Counted from the first letter of the stretch, positions 1-8,654 are shown. The stretch is 64,000 nt of DNA from Catalinimonas sp038039535 (GCF_038039535.1 NZ_JBBPHP010000035.1:1-64000), one strand, 5' to 3'. Notes: generated from the letters alone by a model not told the origin. Numbers and translations: made by a program.

Positions 1-68
1 CTATTAAAACTGCCTTTGCCTATTTGAATGATATAAAGCAAGGATTAGGTATCAGCTTAGTTGCGTAA
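1..68 (+). CDS. C-terminal end of an unidentified protein (partial)
   Basis: An open frame runs from base 3 to the TAA at 66-68 and encodes about 21 residues ending GISLVA. The rest of the gene lies outside the window. The frame is the only one in this stretch free of early stops and is followed by about 190 bases with no gene before pth, which converges on it. I do not recognise the fragment and cannot assign a function. It may also be a chance open stretch. Confidence 0.4.
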   Translation, partial: IKTAFAYLNDIKQGLGISLVA

Positions 69-257
69 CTTCAGTGACTAACTAACTATTGCCTCAACGC
101 AACTTACTATTACGAGCAAAAGAGGCTCATTTTAAGAAAATTAGAAATGAGTTAAGATAAGCTTCAGGTCAACAAATAATGAGAAATAGATAGCATTAGT
201 AAATTTGAATTAATACTCAAAAAATAAAAATGGCAACTTAAATCTTTATTTTCACTC

Positions 258-818
258 TCAATCGTTGTACTGGCTCATAGTACGGTTAATTCCTATTGTA
301 CAAAAAGATAAAATCATTTCTCCAGCCCTGTCCATCAGAAGGGGCAACTTCTCAATCTCTTCCACTGGAAAATTGCCTAATACGTAATCTACTTGTTTCC
401 CTTTGGCAAAATCATTTCCAACCCCAAATCTTAAACGAGGATATTGAGAACTACCTACTACTGATTCAATGTCTTTTAACCCATTATGACCTGCACTTGA
501 ACCTTTAGCGCGCATTCTCAACTTACCAAATGGCAAAGCTATATCGTCCGTTACTATCAAACAGTTATCTACGGAAATTTTTAGCTGCTGTAACCAGTAG
601 TTCAAAGCCTTTCCACTTCTGTTCATATAAGTATTTGGCTTCAAAAGATAAATGCTTCTGCCTTTAGTTTTGAAAGAAGCAGTGTCTCCTAATTTACTTT
701 GTGTAAATTCAATTTCTTGCTTTTCAGCAAGTCTGTCTAATGTCAGAAACCCTATATTGTGTCTGTTCAATTCATATTCTGGTCCAGGGTTTCCTAAGCC
801 AACAATCAAAAATTTCAT
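258..818 (-). CDS. pth: peptidyl-tRNA hydrolase
   Basis: Releases tRNA from peptidyl-tRNA that drops off the ribosome, in the cytoplasm. The 186 residues match the usual length of about 190. Visible family features are the N-terminal LIVGLGNPGPEYELNRHN block, giving Asn10 and the catalytic His20, a TYMNRSG segment carrying the second substrate Asn, and DDIALPFGKLR followed by GSSAGHNGLKDI. It is the last gene of the prs-rplY-pth run on the minus strand, but a terminator-like hairpin separates it from rplY, so part of its transcription may be attenuated. Pth beside the L25 gene is a common bacterial arrangement. Confidence 0.96.
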   Translation of the reverse strand: MKFLIVGLGNPGPEYELNRHNIGFLTLDRLAEKQEIEFTQSKLGDTASFKTKGRSIYLLKPNTYMNRSGKALNYWLQQLKISVDNCLIVTDDIALPFGKLRMRAKGSSAGHNGLKDIESVVGSSQYPRLRFGVGNDFAKGKQVDYVLGNFPVEEIEKLPLLMDRAGEMILSFCTIGINRTMSQYND

Positions 819-827
819 AATAAATAT

Positions 828-869
828 TAAAAAGAAAAATCCTGTTCAAATTAATTGATGAACAGGATT
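828..869 (-). terminator. intrinsic terminator after rplY
   Basis: On the minus strand an 11-bp perfect stem (838-848 with 859-869, core CCTGTTCA/TGAACAGG) with a 10-base loop is followed by TTTTCTTTTT. It lies between rplY and pth, 10 bases before the pth start, so it either ends or attenuates the rplY transcript. Confidence 0.75.
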
Positions 870-894
870 CATTCTTGAAACAATTCAATAAGAT

Positions 895-1530
895 TTATTC
901 TTCAGAAGTTTGGGTTTCTTCTTCTTCTACCCCTACTCCTTCCTCTTCTACCCCTTCTTCTTCAGCGTCTTCAGTTCTTCCTCTTAACGCACGAGGTACC
1001 TCAATTACAGCAATTGAAACGGCAGGGTTATCCAAAATTTCAAAGTCTTCGGCTTTAACGTCTTTTACTTTGATAGACTTTCCAAAATCAAGCCCTGAAA
1101 CATCTACATTGATATGCTCCGGCATATTTTTAGGTAAAGCCTTCAGTCTGAGAGACCTTCTTTTGAACATAAGCGTACCACCTTTGCCTACACCAGGAGC
1201 ATTACCAATAAGGTGTAAAGGAATTTCCATTTTCACTGGCTTTTTCTCCTGTAGTTCCAGAAAATCAGCATGTAAAATCACCTCATTAACTGGGTGAAAC
1301 TGAATGTCCTGTAAAATACATCTTTTATGTTCTCCTTCAATATTGAGATCAACCATGTGAGCTTCAGGAGTGTATACCAAAGGACGAAACAGAATCATTG
1401 GTGCATAAAAATGAATTTGCTCTCCACTTCCATACACTACACAAGGAACATTTCCCTCGGCACGAAGTCGCTTTGCCTCTTTTTTCCCGAGATTTGCTCT
1501 TTTATACCCTATAATCTCTACAGTTTTCAT
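895..1530 (-). CDS. rplY: 50S ribosomal protein L25, CTC type
   Basis: Binds 5S rRNA in the large ribosomal subunit. At 211 residues it is the long CTC/TL5 form: an N-terminal L25 domain (about 1-90, with RANLGKKEAKRLRAEGNVPC) and a C-terminal beta domain (about 100-185). The protein ends in a Glu-rich tail of about 25 residues, which is common in Bacteroidota members of the family. It starts 24 bases after prs on the same strand, so the two are probably cotranscribed. Confidence 0.95.
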   Translation of the reverse strand: MKTVEIIGYKRANLGKKEAKRLRAEGNVPCVVYGSGEQIHFYAPMILFRPLVYTPEAHMVDLNIEGEHKRCILQDIQFHPVNEVILHADFLELQEKKPVKMEIPLHLIGNAPGVGKGGTLMFKRRSLRLKALPKNMPEHINVDVSGLDFGKSIKVKDVKAEDFEILDNPAVSIAVIEVPRALRGRTEDAEEEGVEEEGVGVEEEETQTSEE

Positions 1531-1554
1531 AATAAATTTATTGTTAATAGATAG

Positions 1555-2496
1555 TTAAAATCTTGCTTTACTTATAAAAAGCGGACTGATAGATTCGTGT
1601 TTATGTATCTTAGTTAAAGCACCTGCGAAAAGTTCAGCTACAGTTAACACTTTTATTTTAGAACATTCTCTTTTAAGTGGAATGGTATCAGTTACTACCA
1701 ATTCATCCAACTGAGAATTCTCAATGTTTTCGTAGGCATTTCCTGACAAAACCGCATGGGTGCTTATTGCTCTCACTGAACGGGCTCCATTTTCTTTTAT
1801 AATAGCAGCGGCCTTACAAAGAGTACCGGCTGTATCTACCAAATCATCCACCAAAACCACATCTCTATCTTCTACATCGCCTATTACTTGCATACTTTCT
1901 ACCTGATTTGACCTTTTACGTTGTTTATCGCAAACAACCATATCAGTTTGAAAGTATTGAGCAAAATTTCTAGTTCTTTTCACTCCTCCTACATCAGGCG
2001 AAGCAAAAACCAGGTTTTCAGTAGGCAACTGGCTAAGATAAGGGACGAATATTATGCTGCCACTAAAATGGTCCACCGGAAAATCAAAAAAACCTTGAAT
2101 TTGACCAGCATGAAGATCACAAGTCATCAAACGGTCAGCCCCAGCAGCCGATAACAGATTAGCTATCAGTTTGGCACCAATAGCTACTCTTGGCTTATCT
2201 TTTCTATCCTGTCTAGCATATCCGAAGTAAGGTACCACTGCAGTCACATATTTTGCACTGGCTCTTCTGGCAGCATCAATCAACAAGAGTAGTTCCATTA
2301 AATTATCTGAAGGAGCAAACGTTGATTGAACCAAAAACACATCACAGCCTCTTACAGACTCAGTAAAATGGGGAGAAATTTCACCGTCGCTAAACTTTTC
2401 TATGTTTACCTCACCTAATGGCTTACCATAGAGATGTGCAATTTTTTCTGCTAGGTAACGGGTTGCTTCACCGGAAAATATTTTGACTGTAGCCAT
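1555..2496 (-). CDS. prs: ribose-phosphate pyrophosphokinase (PRPP synthase)
   Basis: Makes PRPP from ribose 5-phosphate and ATP for purine, pyrimidine, histidine and NAD synthesis. Length 313 is normal. Visible motifs are the flexible-loop region FGYARQDRKDKPR, the divalent metal/ATP site around CDLHAGQIQGFFDFPVD, and the PRPP-binding loop VVLVDDLVDTAGT. No complete promoter is seen directly upstream: the tRNA-Gln terminator lies 35 bases before the start, so expression may depend on read-through or on a weak promoter in that gap. Confidence 0.97.
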   Translation of the reverse strand: MATVKIFSGEATRYLAEKIAHLYGKPLGEVNIEKFSDGEISPHFTESVRGCDVFLVQSTFAPSDNLMELLLLIDAARRASAKYVTAVVPYFGYARQDRKDKPRVAIGAKLIANLLSAAGADRLMTCDLHAGQIQGFFDFPVDHFSGSIIFVPYLSQLPTENLVFASPDVGGVKRTRNFAQYFQTDMVVCDKQRKRSNQVESMQVIGDVEDRDVVLVDDLVDTAGTLCKAAAIIKENGARSVRAISTHAVLSGNAYENIENSQLDELVVTDTIPLKRECSKIKVLTVAELFAGALTKIHKHESISPLFISKARF

Positions 2497-2520
2497 ATAA
2501 GTGAAGTTCAGCGGATTTGC

Positions 2521-2560
2521 TAAAAACTAATCCCAGTTTACTTAAGTCAGTAAACCGGGA
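2521..2560 (-). terminator. terminator between tRNA-Gln and prs
   Basis: Read on the minus strand, an 11-bp stem TCCCGGTTTAC/GTAAACTGGGA with a single G-U pair and an 8-base loop is followed by TTAGTTTTTAG. The G-U pair forms only on the minus strand (A-C mismatch on plus), which fixes the direction. It sits just 3' of tRNA-Gln. Confidence 0.75.
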
Positions 2561-2568
2561 TTTTAAAG

Positions 2569-2639
2569 TTGTCCGGCAAGGACTCGAACCCTGAATAACA
2601 GGACCAAAACCTGCTGTGTTACCATTACACCACCGGACA
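2569..2639 (-). tRNA. tRNA-Gln (anticodon TTG)
   Basis: A full cloverleaf can be drawn on the minus strand: acceptor TGTCCGG/CCGGACA with discriminator A, D-arm containing GTAATGGTAACAC, anticodon stem CAGG/CCTG around loop TTTTGGT (anticodon bases at 2605-2607), and the T-loop GTTCGAGTC. CCA is not encoded. The 71-base length suits a tRNA-Gln. Confidence 0.95.
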
Positions 2640-2655
2640 TCGTTTTTTGGAGGTA

Positions 2656-2686
2656 CAAAAGTAGTTACTTTTAAATTACTCGCAAA
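2656..2686 (-). promoter_or_regulatory. promoter of tRNA-Gln, Bacteroidota consensus
   Basis: On the minus strand TTTG (2686-2683), a 19-base spacer and TACTTTTG (2663-2656) match the Bacteroidota housekeeping sigma consensus TTTG-N19-TAnnTTTG exactly. The predicted start lies about 10 bases before the tRNA 5' end. Confidence 0.82.
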
Positions 2687-3068
2687 CTATGATGAAAAAA
2701 AATTTAAAAAAAGTATTACTTCTGAGCTTTTAGATCATACAAATCAAAACAATCTTCGAGTAGCTTATTTATCATGAATAAAAAGCTTCAATTTGTGTTA
2801 GTATCAATCAAATTACTATTAATCCAATGGCCATAGTACATATGGCATACATCTTGTCTTAATCTTGTTTTGGTACAATTATTTTGTCTAACTATTAAGA
2901 CTTTATCGTATGAATAACTGTTTCTTAAAGTTATGAATTATATTTTTCCGTCTCCGTTATATAAATATAAGCATAAAAAATATTAAAATATTTTGTGTTT
3001 AATAATGATTAGTAATATATTTACGACATATATTACATATGTTCAATATTTTTATTGAATAATACAAA
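2687..3068 (+). other. AT-rich intergenic region before the exopolysaccharide operon
   Basis: About 380 bases, markedly AT-rich, between the divergent tRNA-Gln promoter and the first polysaccharide gene. I find no open frame of note, no exact TAnnTTTG box on the plus strand (only one-base-short TATTTTG near-matches) and no strong hairpin. It presumably carries the promoter and any control sites of the operon starting at 3069. Confidence 0.5.
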
Positions 3069-4475
3069 ATGACAGCCTTTGAATTTATAAAAAAAAGTCA
3101 TTACTCAAAATCATTAATTTTACTGCTGTTAGTAGCAGATATTTTAGTGTTGATATTGTCTTTCCGGCTTTCATATTACTTTTACTATGATCTAACATTT
3201 ATTAGTAAAAGTTCTTCAGAAAGTCTATTGGTTATTTATTTACTGTCTTGGGTAATTGCTTCTTTATTTGGTAATATCTATCATATTGATAACCTAAAAA
3301 AGATTGATAGAATTGCAATAGTCAATTTTCTTGGCCTATCATTCAGTGCTTTGATTTCTGGAGTTTACGTAATATGGTTATATCCAAATTTATTTACAAC
3401 TGAGTTCATTATCTCAATTTATGGTCTTTCTTATATATTATTGTTTACTCTAAGAATATTAGAATTAAAAGGATATAAGTTTATTAGGTCTCTGAAAAAC
3501 ACACGAAAAAATATTGTAGTAGTAGGTTATACTTTTTCAGGGAAAAGGCTATATGATTACTTTAAAGATAGTGCATCCTATGATTACAACTTTTTAGGCT
3601 TTTTTGATGACAATGAAGTACAGGATGAAGAACTTATCTTAGGAAAACTTAAGGATGTTCAAAATTTTTGTGTCAGAGAAAATGTGGATGAAATTTATTA
3701 TGCACTTCCAAATCATGCCGCTCTTGTTGACAGACTAGCTAAATTCGCTGACGATAATTATATGTATTTTGGTCTGGTCCAAGACATTGGAGGACTCTCT
3801 AGCAAAAAAATTGATACTCACTTATACGATGACGGCAGAATTCCAATAGTCACTCCACGTCGCGACCCCCTTCGTTTTTTTTTCAATCAACAAGTGAAAA
3901 GAGTATTTGACATATTTTTCTCCTCATTTGTCATATTCTTCATTTTTCCTTTTATCGTTCCCATAGTGGCATTGTGTATCAAATTAGACTCTAAAGGCCC
4001 TATTTTCTTTAAGCAACTTAGATCCGGAAAAAATGGTAAGCCTTTTTGGTGCTATAAGTTTAGAACAATGACAGTGAATAGCGAGGCCGATAGTAAACAA
4101 GCTACTAAGAATGATGCTAGAGTTACCAAAATTGGTAAAATACTCCGTAAGACCAGTTTGGATGAAATTCCACAGTTTTACAATGTATTAATCGGAGATA
4201 TGTCGGTTGTTGGGCCCAGACCTCATATGTTAAAGCATACTGAAGAATACTCGGCGATCATTAACAATTTTAACGTTCGCCACTTTATCAATTCAGGAAT
4301 AACTGGCTATGCTCAGGTAAATGGATATAGAGGAGAAACTAAAAACAATGCTCAAATGGAAAAGAGGGTAATGTATGATAATTGGTATTTAGAGAACTGG
4401 AGCCTCACCCTAGACATAAAGATTATTATCAAAACAGTTGTTAATGCCTTTAAAGGAGAAAAAAACGCATATTAA
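3069..4475 (+). CDS. exopolysaccharide-initiating sugar-phosphate transferase (polyprenyl glycosylphosphotransferase)
   Basis: Transfers a sugar 1-phosphate to undecaprenyl phosphate at the inner membrane, the first step of repeat-unit assembly. The 468 residues show the long WcaJ/WbaP-like layout: about five N-terminal membrane segments (1-135), a central Rossmann-like soluble domain (about 150-265), another hydrophobic helix near 285-305, and the C-terminal catalytic domain with KLDSKGPIFFKQLRSG, FRTM, DEIPQFYNVLIGDMSVVGPRP. These motifs are diagnostic of the bacterial sugar transferase family; which sugar is used (glucose, galactose or other) cannot be told. It is the first of three genes in one operon. 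Confidence 0.92.
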   Translation: MTAFEFIKKSHYSKSLILLLLVADILVLILSFRLSYYFYYDLTFISKSSSESLLVIYLLSWVIASLFGNIYHIDNLKKIDRIAIVNFLGLSFSALISGVYVIWLYPNLFTTEFIISIYGLSYILLFTLRILELKGYKFIRSLKNTRKNIVVVGYTFSGKRLYDYFKDSASYDYNFLGFFDDNEVQDEELILGKLKDVQNFCVRENVDEIYYALPNHAALVDRLAKFADDNYMYFGLVQDIGGLSSKKIDTHLYDDGRIPIVTPRRDPLRFFFNQQVKRVFDIFFSSFVIFFIFPFIVPIVALCIKLDSKGPIFFKQLRSGKNGKPFWCYKFRTMTVNSEADSKQATKNDARVTKIGKILRKTSLDEIPQFYNVLIGDMSVVGPRPHMLKHTEEYSAIINNFNVRHFINSGITGYAQVNGYRGETKNNAQMEKRVMYDNWYLENWSLTLDIKIIIKTVVNAFKGEKNAY

Positions 4476-4502
4476 GTTTCAATTCAGTTTAATAACAAAT
4501 TA

Positions 4503-5816
4503 ATGATGAAAATAAGTGTATTTGGTCTTGGATATGTTGGTGCGGTCTCTTGCGCATGCTTTGCTAAATTAGGTCATCAGGTTATTGGGGTTGACGTAAG
4601 CGAGTTAAAAATAAAGCTTATTAATAGTGGCAAGTCACCTATCGTAGAGAAAGATTTAGATGAATATATAGAAGAGGGAATTAATAATGGAAACATCACT
4701 GCTACTAATCAGGTAGAAAAAGCTGTTCATAATTCAGATATATCCATTGTTTGTGTAGGAACTCCTAGCCAAATTAATGGAAATATTGATCTGACTTATA
4801 TCTACCGGGTGTGCAGTGAAATTGGTGAAGCTATCAAAACAAAAGATGGCTTTCATACTGTAGTGATCAGAAGTACTGTAGTACCTGGCACCATTAAACA
4901 ATGCACCCAGATAATTGAAGATGTTTCAGGCAAAAAACATGAAGTTGATTTTGGAGTTGCTTCAAATCCAGAGTTTTTGAGAGAGAGTACAGCCATAGAA
5001 GATTTCTGGCATCCACCTTATTCGGTCATAGGTACTCTAAGTAAACAAAGCGAAAAGCTTTTGATAGATTTGTACAATGATATTGATGCCCCCATATATA
5101 CGCTTAAGCCTGAAGAATCAGAAATGATTAAATACGCAAATAATAACTTTCATGCAGTGAAAGTTACTTTTGCAAATGAAATAGGTAACATATGTAAAGA
5201 ACTAGGTGTGGATGGACAGAAAGTAATGGAGGTAGTAGCTAGTGACAACAAACTTAACCTTTCTCCATACTACATGAAGCCCGGTTTTGCATTCGGAGGA
5301 TCATGCCTGCCTAAGGATGTGCGAGGACTAAATTATCGTGCCAAAACACTTGACCTCAAAACTCCACTCTTGAGCAGTCTGATGAACAGCAATAACTATC
5401 AGGTTGAAAGAGGCTTACAAATGGTTTATAAGACCGGTAAGAGGAAAATAGGATTTTTAGGATTTGCCTTTAAGGCGGGAACAGATGACTTAAGGGAAAG
5501 TCCGGTAGTTGAAATCATTGAAACACTTTTGGGTAAAGGATATGAGCTTTCATTATATGATAGCAATATTCTTCTCTCTCGTTTGATGGGAAAAAATAAA
5601 GACTATCTCACCGGTCATATCCCTCACATCAATAGGGTACTCAAAGATTCAGTGGAAGATGTTATTAATGAATCTGACGTGATTGTGTTTGGAAATAAAT
5701 CTGAAGAATTTAAGCAGGCACTTCAATCAATTTCAGAAGATAAAATAATTATTGACCTGGTTAGAGTTGATAAAACCAGAATTACAAAAGATAACTATGT
5801 CGGAATTTGCTGGTAA
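4503..5816 (+). CDS. algD: GDP-mannose 6-dehydrogenase (AlgD type)
   Basis: Oxidises GDP-mannose twice to GDP-mannuronate, the sugar donor for mannuronate-containing polymers. Domains in order: NAD-binding Rossmann fold (ISVFGLGYVGAVSC), central helix, and the C-terminal UDP/GDP-binding domain. The catalytic motif GFAFGGSCLPKDVRGL places the nucleophile at Cys268, the number known for Pseudomonas AlgD, and the protein ends in GICW like that enzyme; UDP-glucose dehydrogenases of the same superfamily instead carry a GGSCFPKD-type motif. Length 437 agrees with AlgD. ATG at 4503 is followed by a second Met. A UDP-sugar dehydrogenase remains possible but is less likely. Confidence 0.85.
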   Translation: MMKISVFGLGYVGAVSCACFAKLGHQVIGVDVSELKIKLINSGKSPIVEKDLDEYIEEGINNGNITATNQVEKAVHNSDISIVCVGTPSQINGNIDLTYIYRVCSEIGEAIKTKDGFHTVVIRSTVVPGTIKQCTQIIEDVSGKKHEVDFGVASNPEFLRESTAIEDFWHPPYSVIGTLSKQSEKLLIDLYNDIDAPIYTLKPEESEMIKYANNNFHAVKVTFANEIGNICKELGVDGQKVMEVVASDNKLNLSPYYMKPGFAFGGSCLPKDVRGLNYRAKTLDLKTPLLSSLMNSNNYQVERGLQMVYKTGKRKIGFLGFAFKAGTDDLRESPVVEIIETLLGKGYELSLYDSNILLSRLMGKNKDYLTGHIPHINRVLKDSVEDVINESDVIVFGNKSEEFKQALQSISEDKIIIDLVRVDKTRITKDNYVGICW

Positions 5817-7017
5817 ACATATATTGATCATTATTGAGAATCTTCCTGCACCTTTTGACAGAAGGGTTTGGCAGGAAGCATGTACACTTAAAGAAAAAGG
5901 GGCAGATGTGAGTATAATTTGCCCAAAAATGAAAGGGTATACAGAAAGTTATGAAAGGATCAATGATATTGATATCTACAGACATCCTCTACCGCTTGAA
6001 GGTAGTGGTGCGCTAGGCTATTTATTTGAATACAGCACCGCAATATTTTGGGAGCTAATCTTAAGCTTTAAGATTTTCTTTAAGAAGCGTTTTCATGTCA
6101 TTCATGGCTGCAATCCTCCTGATTTGATTTTTTTAACAGCACTTCCTTTTAAGCTTTTCGGTGTAAAATATGTATTTGATCATCATGATATAAATCCTGA
6201 ACTTTATATAGCAAAATTTGGGAAGAAAGATTTCTTCTATCGTTGTATGATTTGGTTGGAACGTCTTACCTTCAAGACTGCTGATTTTAGCATTGCCACA
6301 AATGAATCTTATAAGCAGATCGCTATTGAAAGAGGAAAAATGCCAAAAGATAAGGTTCAAGTAGTAAGGAGTGGACCGAGTTTGGAAAGGATTAAACTCA
6401 CTCCCGGTAACCAAAAATACAAAAAAGGCAGGCCCTACCTTGTTGGTTATGTTGGAGTAATTGGAGTACAGGAAGGACTTGATTTATTGCTACAAGCAGT
6501 AAATCAATTGATTACCAAAAGACAAGATGTGCAATTTGCAATTGTAGGAGGTGGTACTTCTTTGGAAGATATCAAGAAAATGGCTTCGGAAATGGGCTTA
6601 GAGGATTATGTAGACTTTTATGGCAGAGTGAGTGATGAAAAATTATTGGATGTACTTAATACTTGCGATGTCTGTGTCAACCCTGACAAACCCACTGTCA
6701 TGAATAATCTCTCCACTATGAATAAGATTATGGAATATATGGCTTTGAAAAAGCCTATCGTTCAGTTTGATCTTAAAGAAGGCAAAGCTTCTGCTCAGAA
6801 AGCATCATTATACGCCAAAAATAATGACACTCAAGACTTTGCGGAAAAAATCATGTGGCTGCTGGATCATGAGCAAGAAAGTGGTGAAATGGCTGAATAT
6901 GGATATAGCAGAGTACTAAGCAAGCTTTCTTGGGAGCATGAAAGTATCAAGTTGTCGGAATTTTATGCAAGAGTATTGAATGTTGAAATCCCAAAACCAT
7001 CTAAAGTGCTTAATTGA
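5797..7017 (+). CDS. family 4 glycosyltransferase
   Basis: A GT-B fold glycosyltransferase (about 406 residues) that likely adds a sugar to the lipid-linked repeat unit in the cytoplasm. The N-terminal acceptor domain opens with HILIIIENLPAPFDRRVWQE, typical of GT4 enzymes in polysaccharide loci; the C-terminal donor domain holds GYVGVIGVQEGLDLLLQA, FYGRVSDEKLLDVLN and EYMALKKPIVQFDLKEG. The frame is open further upstream (ATG at 5752), but homologous N-termini begin at the IIIENLPAPFD block, so ATG 5797 is preferred; it overlaps algD by 20 bases, implying translational coupling. Substrate unknown. Confidence 0.88.
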   Translation: MSEFAGKHILIIIENLPAPFDRRVWQEACTLKEKGADVSIICPKMKGYTESYERINDIDIYRHPLPLEGSGALGYLFEYSTAIFWELILSFKIFFKKRFHVIHGCNPPDLIFLTALPFKLFGVKYVFDHHDINPELYIAKFGKKDFFYRCMIWLERLTFKTADFSIATNESYKQIAIERGKMPKDKVQVVRSGPSLERIKLTPGNQKYKKGRPYLVGYVGVIGVQEGLDLLLQAVNQLITKRQDVQFAIVGGGTSLEDIKKMASEMGLEDYVDFYGRVSDEKLLDVLNTCDVCVNPDKPTVMNNLSTMNKIMEYMALKKPIVQFDLKEGKASAQKASLYAKNNDTQDFAEKIMWLLDHEQESGEMAEYGYSRVLSKLSWEHESIKLSEFYARVLNVEIPKPSKVLN

Positions 7018-7072
7018 TCCTTCAAAAAAATTATTTCTTTAGGCAATAATTTTAACTTGATTAAACAAATAG

Positions 7073-7111
7073 CCCGTATTTTATTTTTAAATACGGGTAT
7101 TCTTTTATTCT
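7073..7111 (+). terminator. terminator of the exopolysaccharide operon
   Basis: A 9-bp perfect stem CCCGTATTT (7073-7081)/AAATACGGG (7089-7097) with a 7-base loop, followed by TATTCTTTTATTC. It closes the three-gene operon and lies 30 bases before the next start codon. Confidence 0.8.
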
Positions 7112-7127
7112 ATAAACTTATTTTTTT

Positions 7128-7931
7128 ATGCTTAACCGAAGTACTTTTTCTTTCCTTCTTATTATTGTTCTGGTACTCAGTTGCCAAAAAGTGCCACTCA
7201 CGGGTCGGCAGCAATTTACGCCCCTTCCTGAAAGTCAGATTTTGAGTTTAAGTTTTCAAAACTATAACCAAGTCTTACAAAGCAGCCAACTTTCTAATGA
7301 TCAACAAGATGTCCAGATGATCAAAAGGGTTGGAAAAAAACTCGCAAGCTCTGTTGAAAACTATTTCAGAGAGAATAACTTAAACGATAGAATTGATGAT
7401 TTTGAATGGGAATTTAATCTCATAAAAGATGATGACATGGTTAATGCCTGGTGTATGCCTGGCGGTAAAGTAGCCTTCTATACTGGAATTTTACCTGTAT
7501 GTGAAAATGAACAAGGCGTGGCTACCGTGATGTCACATGAAATAGCTCATGCCATTGCCAAACATGGTAATGAAAGGATGGCACAACAGTTAGCTGTTCA
7601 GTTAGGTGGGATGGCTTTAAGTGTTGCATTAAGTGAAGAGCCTGAAACTACCCAGCAATTAGCTTTTGCTGCATTTGGACTAGGGGCACAATACGGCGTA
7701 TTATTGCCTTACAGCAGAAAACACGAATCTGAGGCAGATGAATTAGGCATTTACTTTATGTCTATGGCTGGCTATGATACCAATGCTGCTATAGATTTTT
7801 GGCAAAGAATGGCTCAGCAGGGAGGTGAAAGACCACCAGAATTCATGTCAACTCACCCTTCTCCTGAAAACAGAGTTGCCCACATCAGGAGGGTGATTCC
7901 TAAAGCACAGAAATTTAAAGGAGAATATTAA
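7128..7931 (+). CDS. M48 family metalloprotease, lipoprotein
   Basis: A periplasmic zinc protease of the BepA/LoiP-like M48 group, probably acting in outer-membrane protein quality control. The signal peptide ends in a lipobox VLSC with Cys19 as the lipidated residue; the following residues are not acidic, so retention on the periplasmic side is likely. The zinc site is HEIAH (His137, Glu138, His141) with the downstream HESEADELG block at 199-207. The protein is 267 residues and has no C-terminal TPR domain, shorter than E. coli BepA and closer to LoiP. It converges on the next gene with only two bases between. Confidence 0.9.
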   Translation: MLNRSTFSFLLIIVLVLSCQKVPLTGRQQFTPLPESQILSLSFQNYNQVLQSSQLSNDQQDVQMIKRVGKKLASSVENYFRENNLNDRIDDFEWEFNLIKDDDMVNAWCMPGGKVAFYTGILPVCENEQGVATVMSHEIAHAIAKHGNERMAQQLAVQLGGMALSVALSEEPETTQQLAFAAFGLGAQYGVLLPYSRKHESEADELGIYFMSMAGYDTNAAIDFWQRMAQQGGERPPEFMSTHPSPENRVAHIRRVIPKAQKFKGEY

Positions 7932-7933
7932 AA

Positions 7934-8536
7934 TTAATTTGCTCCTTCAAGCTTGTATTTACCTGTAACATACAGTTTGTAATCTTCACAAGACATTTTT
8001 CCTGTCTCTTTACAATAGGGACAGGCTTTATACACTGATGTGCCCAAGGAACCCCGTTCTATGGTTACTCCATCTCCTGAACAAACAGGACAAACGACAA
8101 AAGGAGTCTGCTGACAGTTAATAAATTCCTTTTTAGGAGACTGTTTGTTAGTCTGAGTCTTTGAAGCTGTATTTTGAAGGGTTTGCTGTTCTTCCTCGGC
8201 TAGCTTCAGGTATTCTACTGCCGCATCAAAAAAACGGCCTGAAGTGCCCTTCAGCTCAATATATTTATTTAGCCAATCAATACTTTGGCTCATTTTGTCC
8301 AGATGGTAAGAGTTTTTGCCAAAATAAAAGCAAAGATCAGCAGGAACAACTTCCACATTCAATAGCACCTCTCTGAACAGTTCTTCTGCCTTTTCAAAAT
8401 TACCCTGATTCATAAACTCTACTCCCTCATCCATCTTCATCATTTGCTGGCTTTGGTTGAGGTCCAACACTTGTTGTGCTATGGCTTGAAAATGAACAGA
8501 TAGTAACAGAGCCGATATATATATAAACTTTGACAC
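7934..8536 (-). CDS. secreted TPR protein with a DnaJ-like CxxC zinc motif
   Basis: A protein of 200 residues not recognised by name. It begins with a signal peptide ending near AIAQQ, followed by TPR-like helices (about 35-110; EGVEFMNQGNFEKAEELFREV is the clearest) and a C-terminal segment (about 150-185) with two CxxC pairs, CPVCSGDG and CPYCKETG, arranged like half of a DnaJ zinc-binding cluster. The repeats suggest protein binding in the periplasm or at the outer membrane; the zinc motif there is unusual. Single gene, convergent with the M48 protease. Confidence 0.75.
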   Translation of the reverse strand: MSKFIYISALLLSVHFQAIAQQVLDLNQSQQMMKMDEGVEFMNQGNFEKAEELFREVLLNVEVVPADLCFYFGKNSYHLDKMSQSIDWLNKYIELKGTSGRFFDAAVEYLKLAEEEQQTLQNTASKTQTNKQSPKKEFINCQQTPFVVCPVCSGDGVTIERGSLGTSVYKACPYCKETGKMSCEDYKLYVTGKYKLEGAN

Positions 8537-8654
8537 GTAATTTATATTTAGCTGCTAAAGTTAAGAATTAATCATTATTCTCTTAGGAATAACTCTTTCA
8601 ATCCTAAAAAATGATAATAGTATCATATTTCTTTTCATCTATTTGCATAAATAA

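Noticed and set aside
2930..3068. TATTTTG sequences before the polysaccharide operon as promoter boxes
   Set aside because: Each is one base short of TAnnTTTG and lacks a -33 partner in the right place; the region is AT-rich enough for chance matches.
5752..5796. Upstream ATG for the GT4 glycosyltransferase
   Set aside because: It lies inside algD and adds 15 residues with no similarity to the family N-terminus; ATG 5797 fits better.
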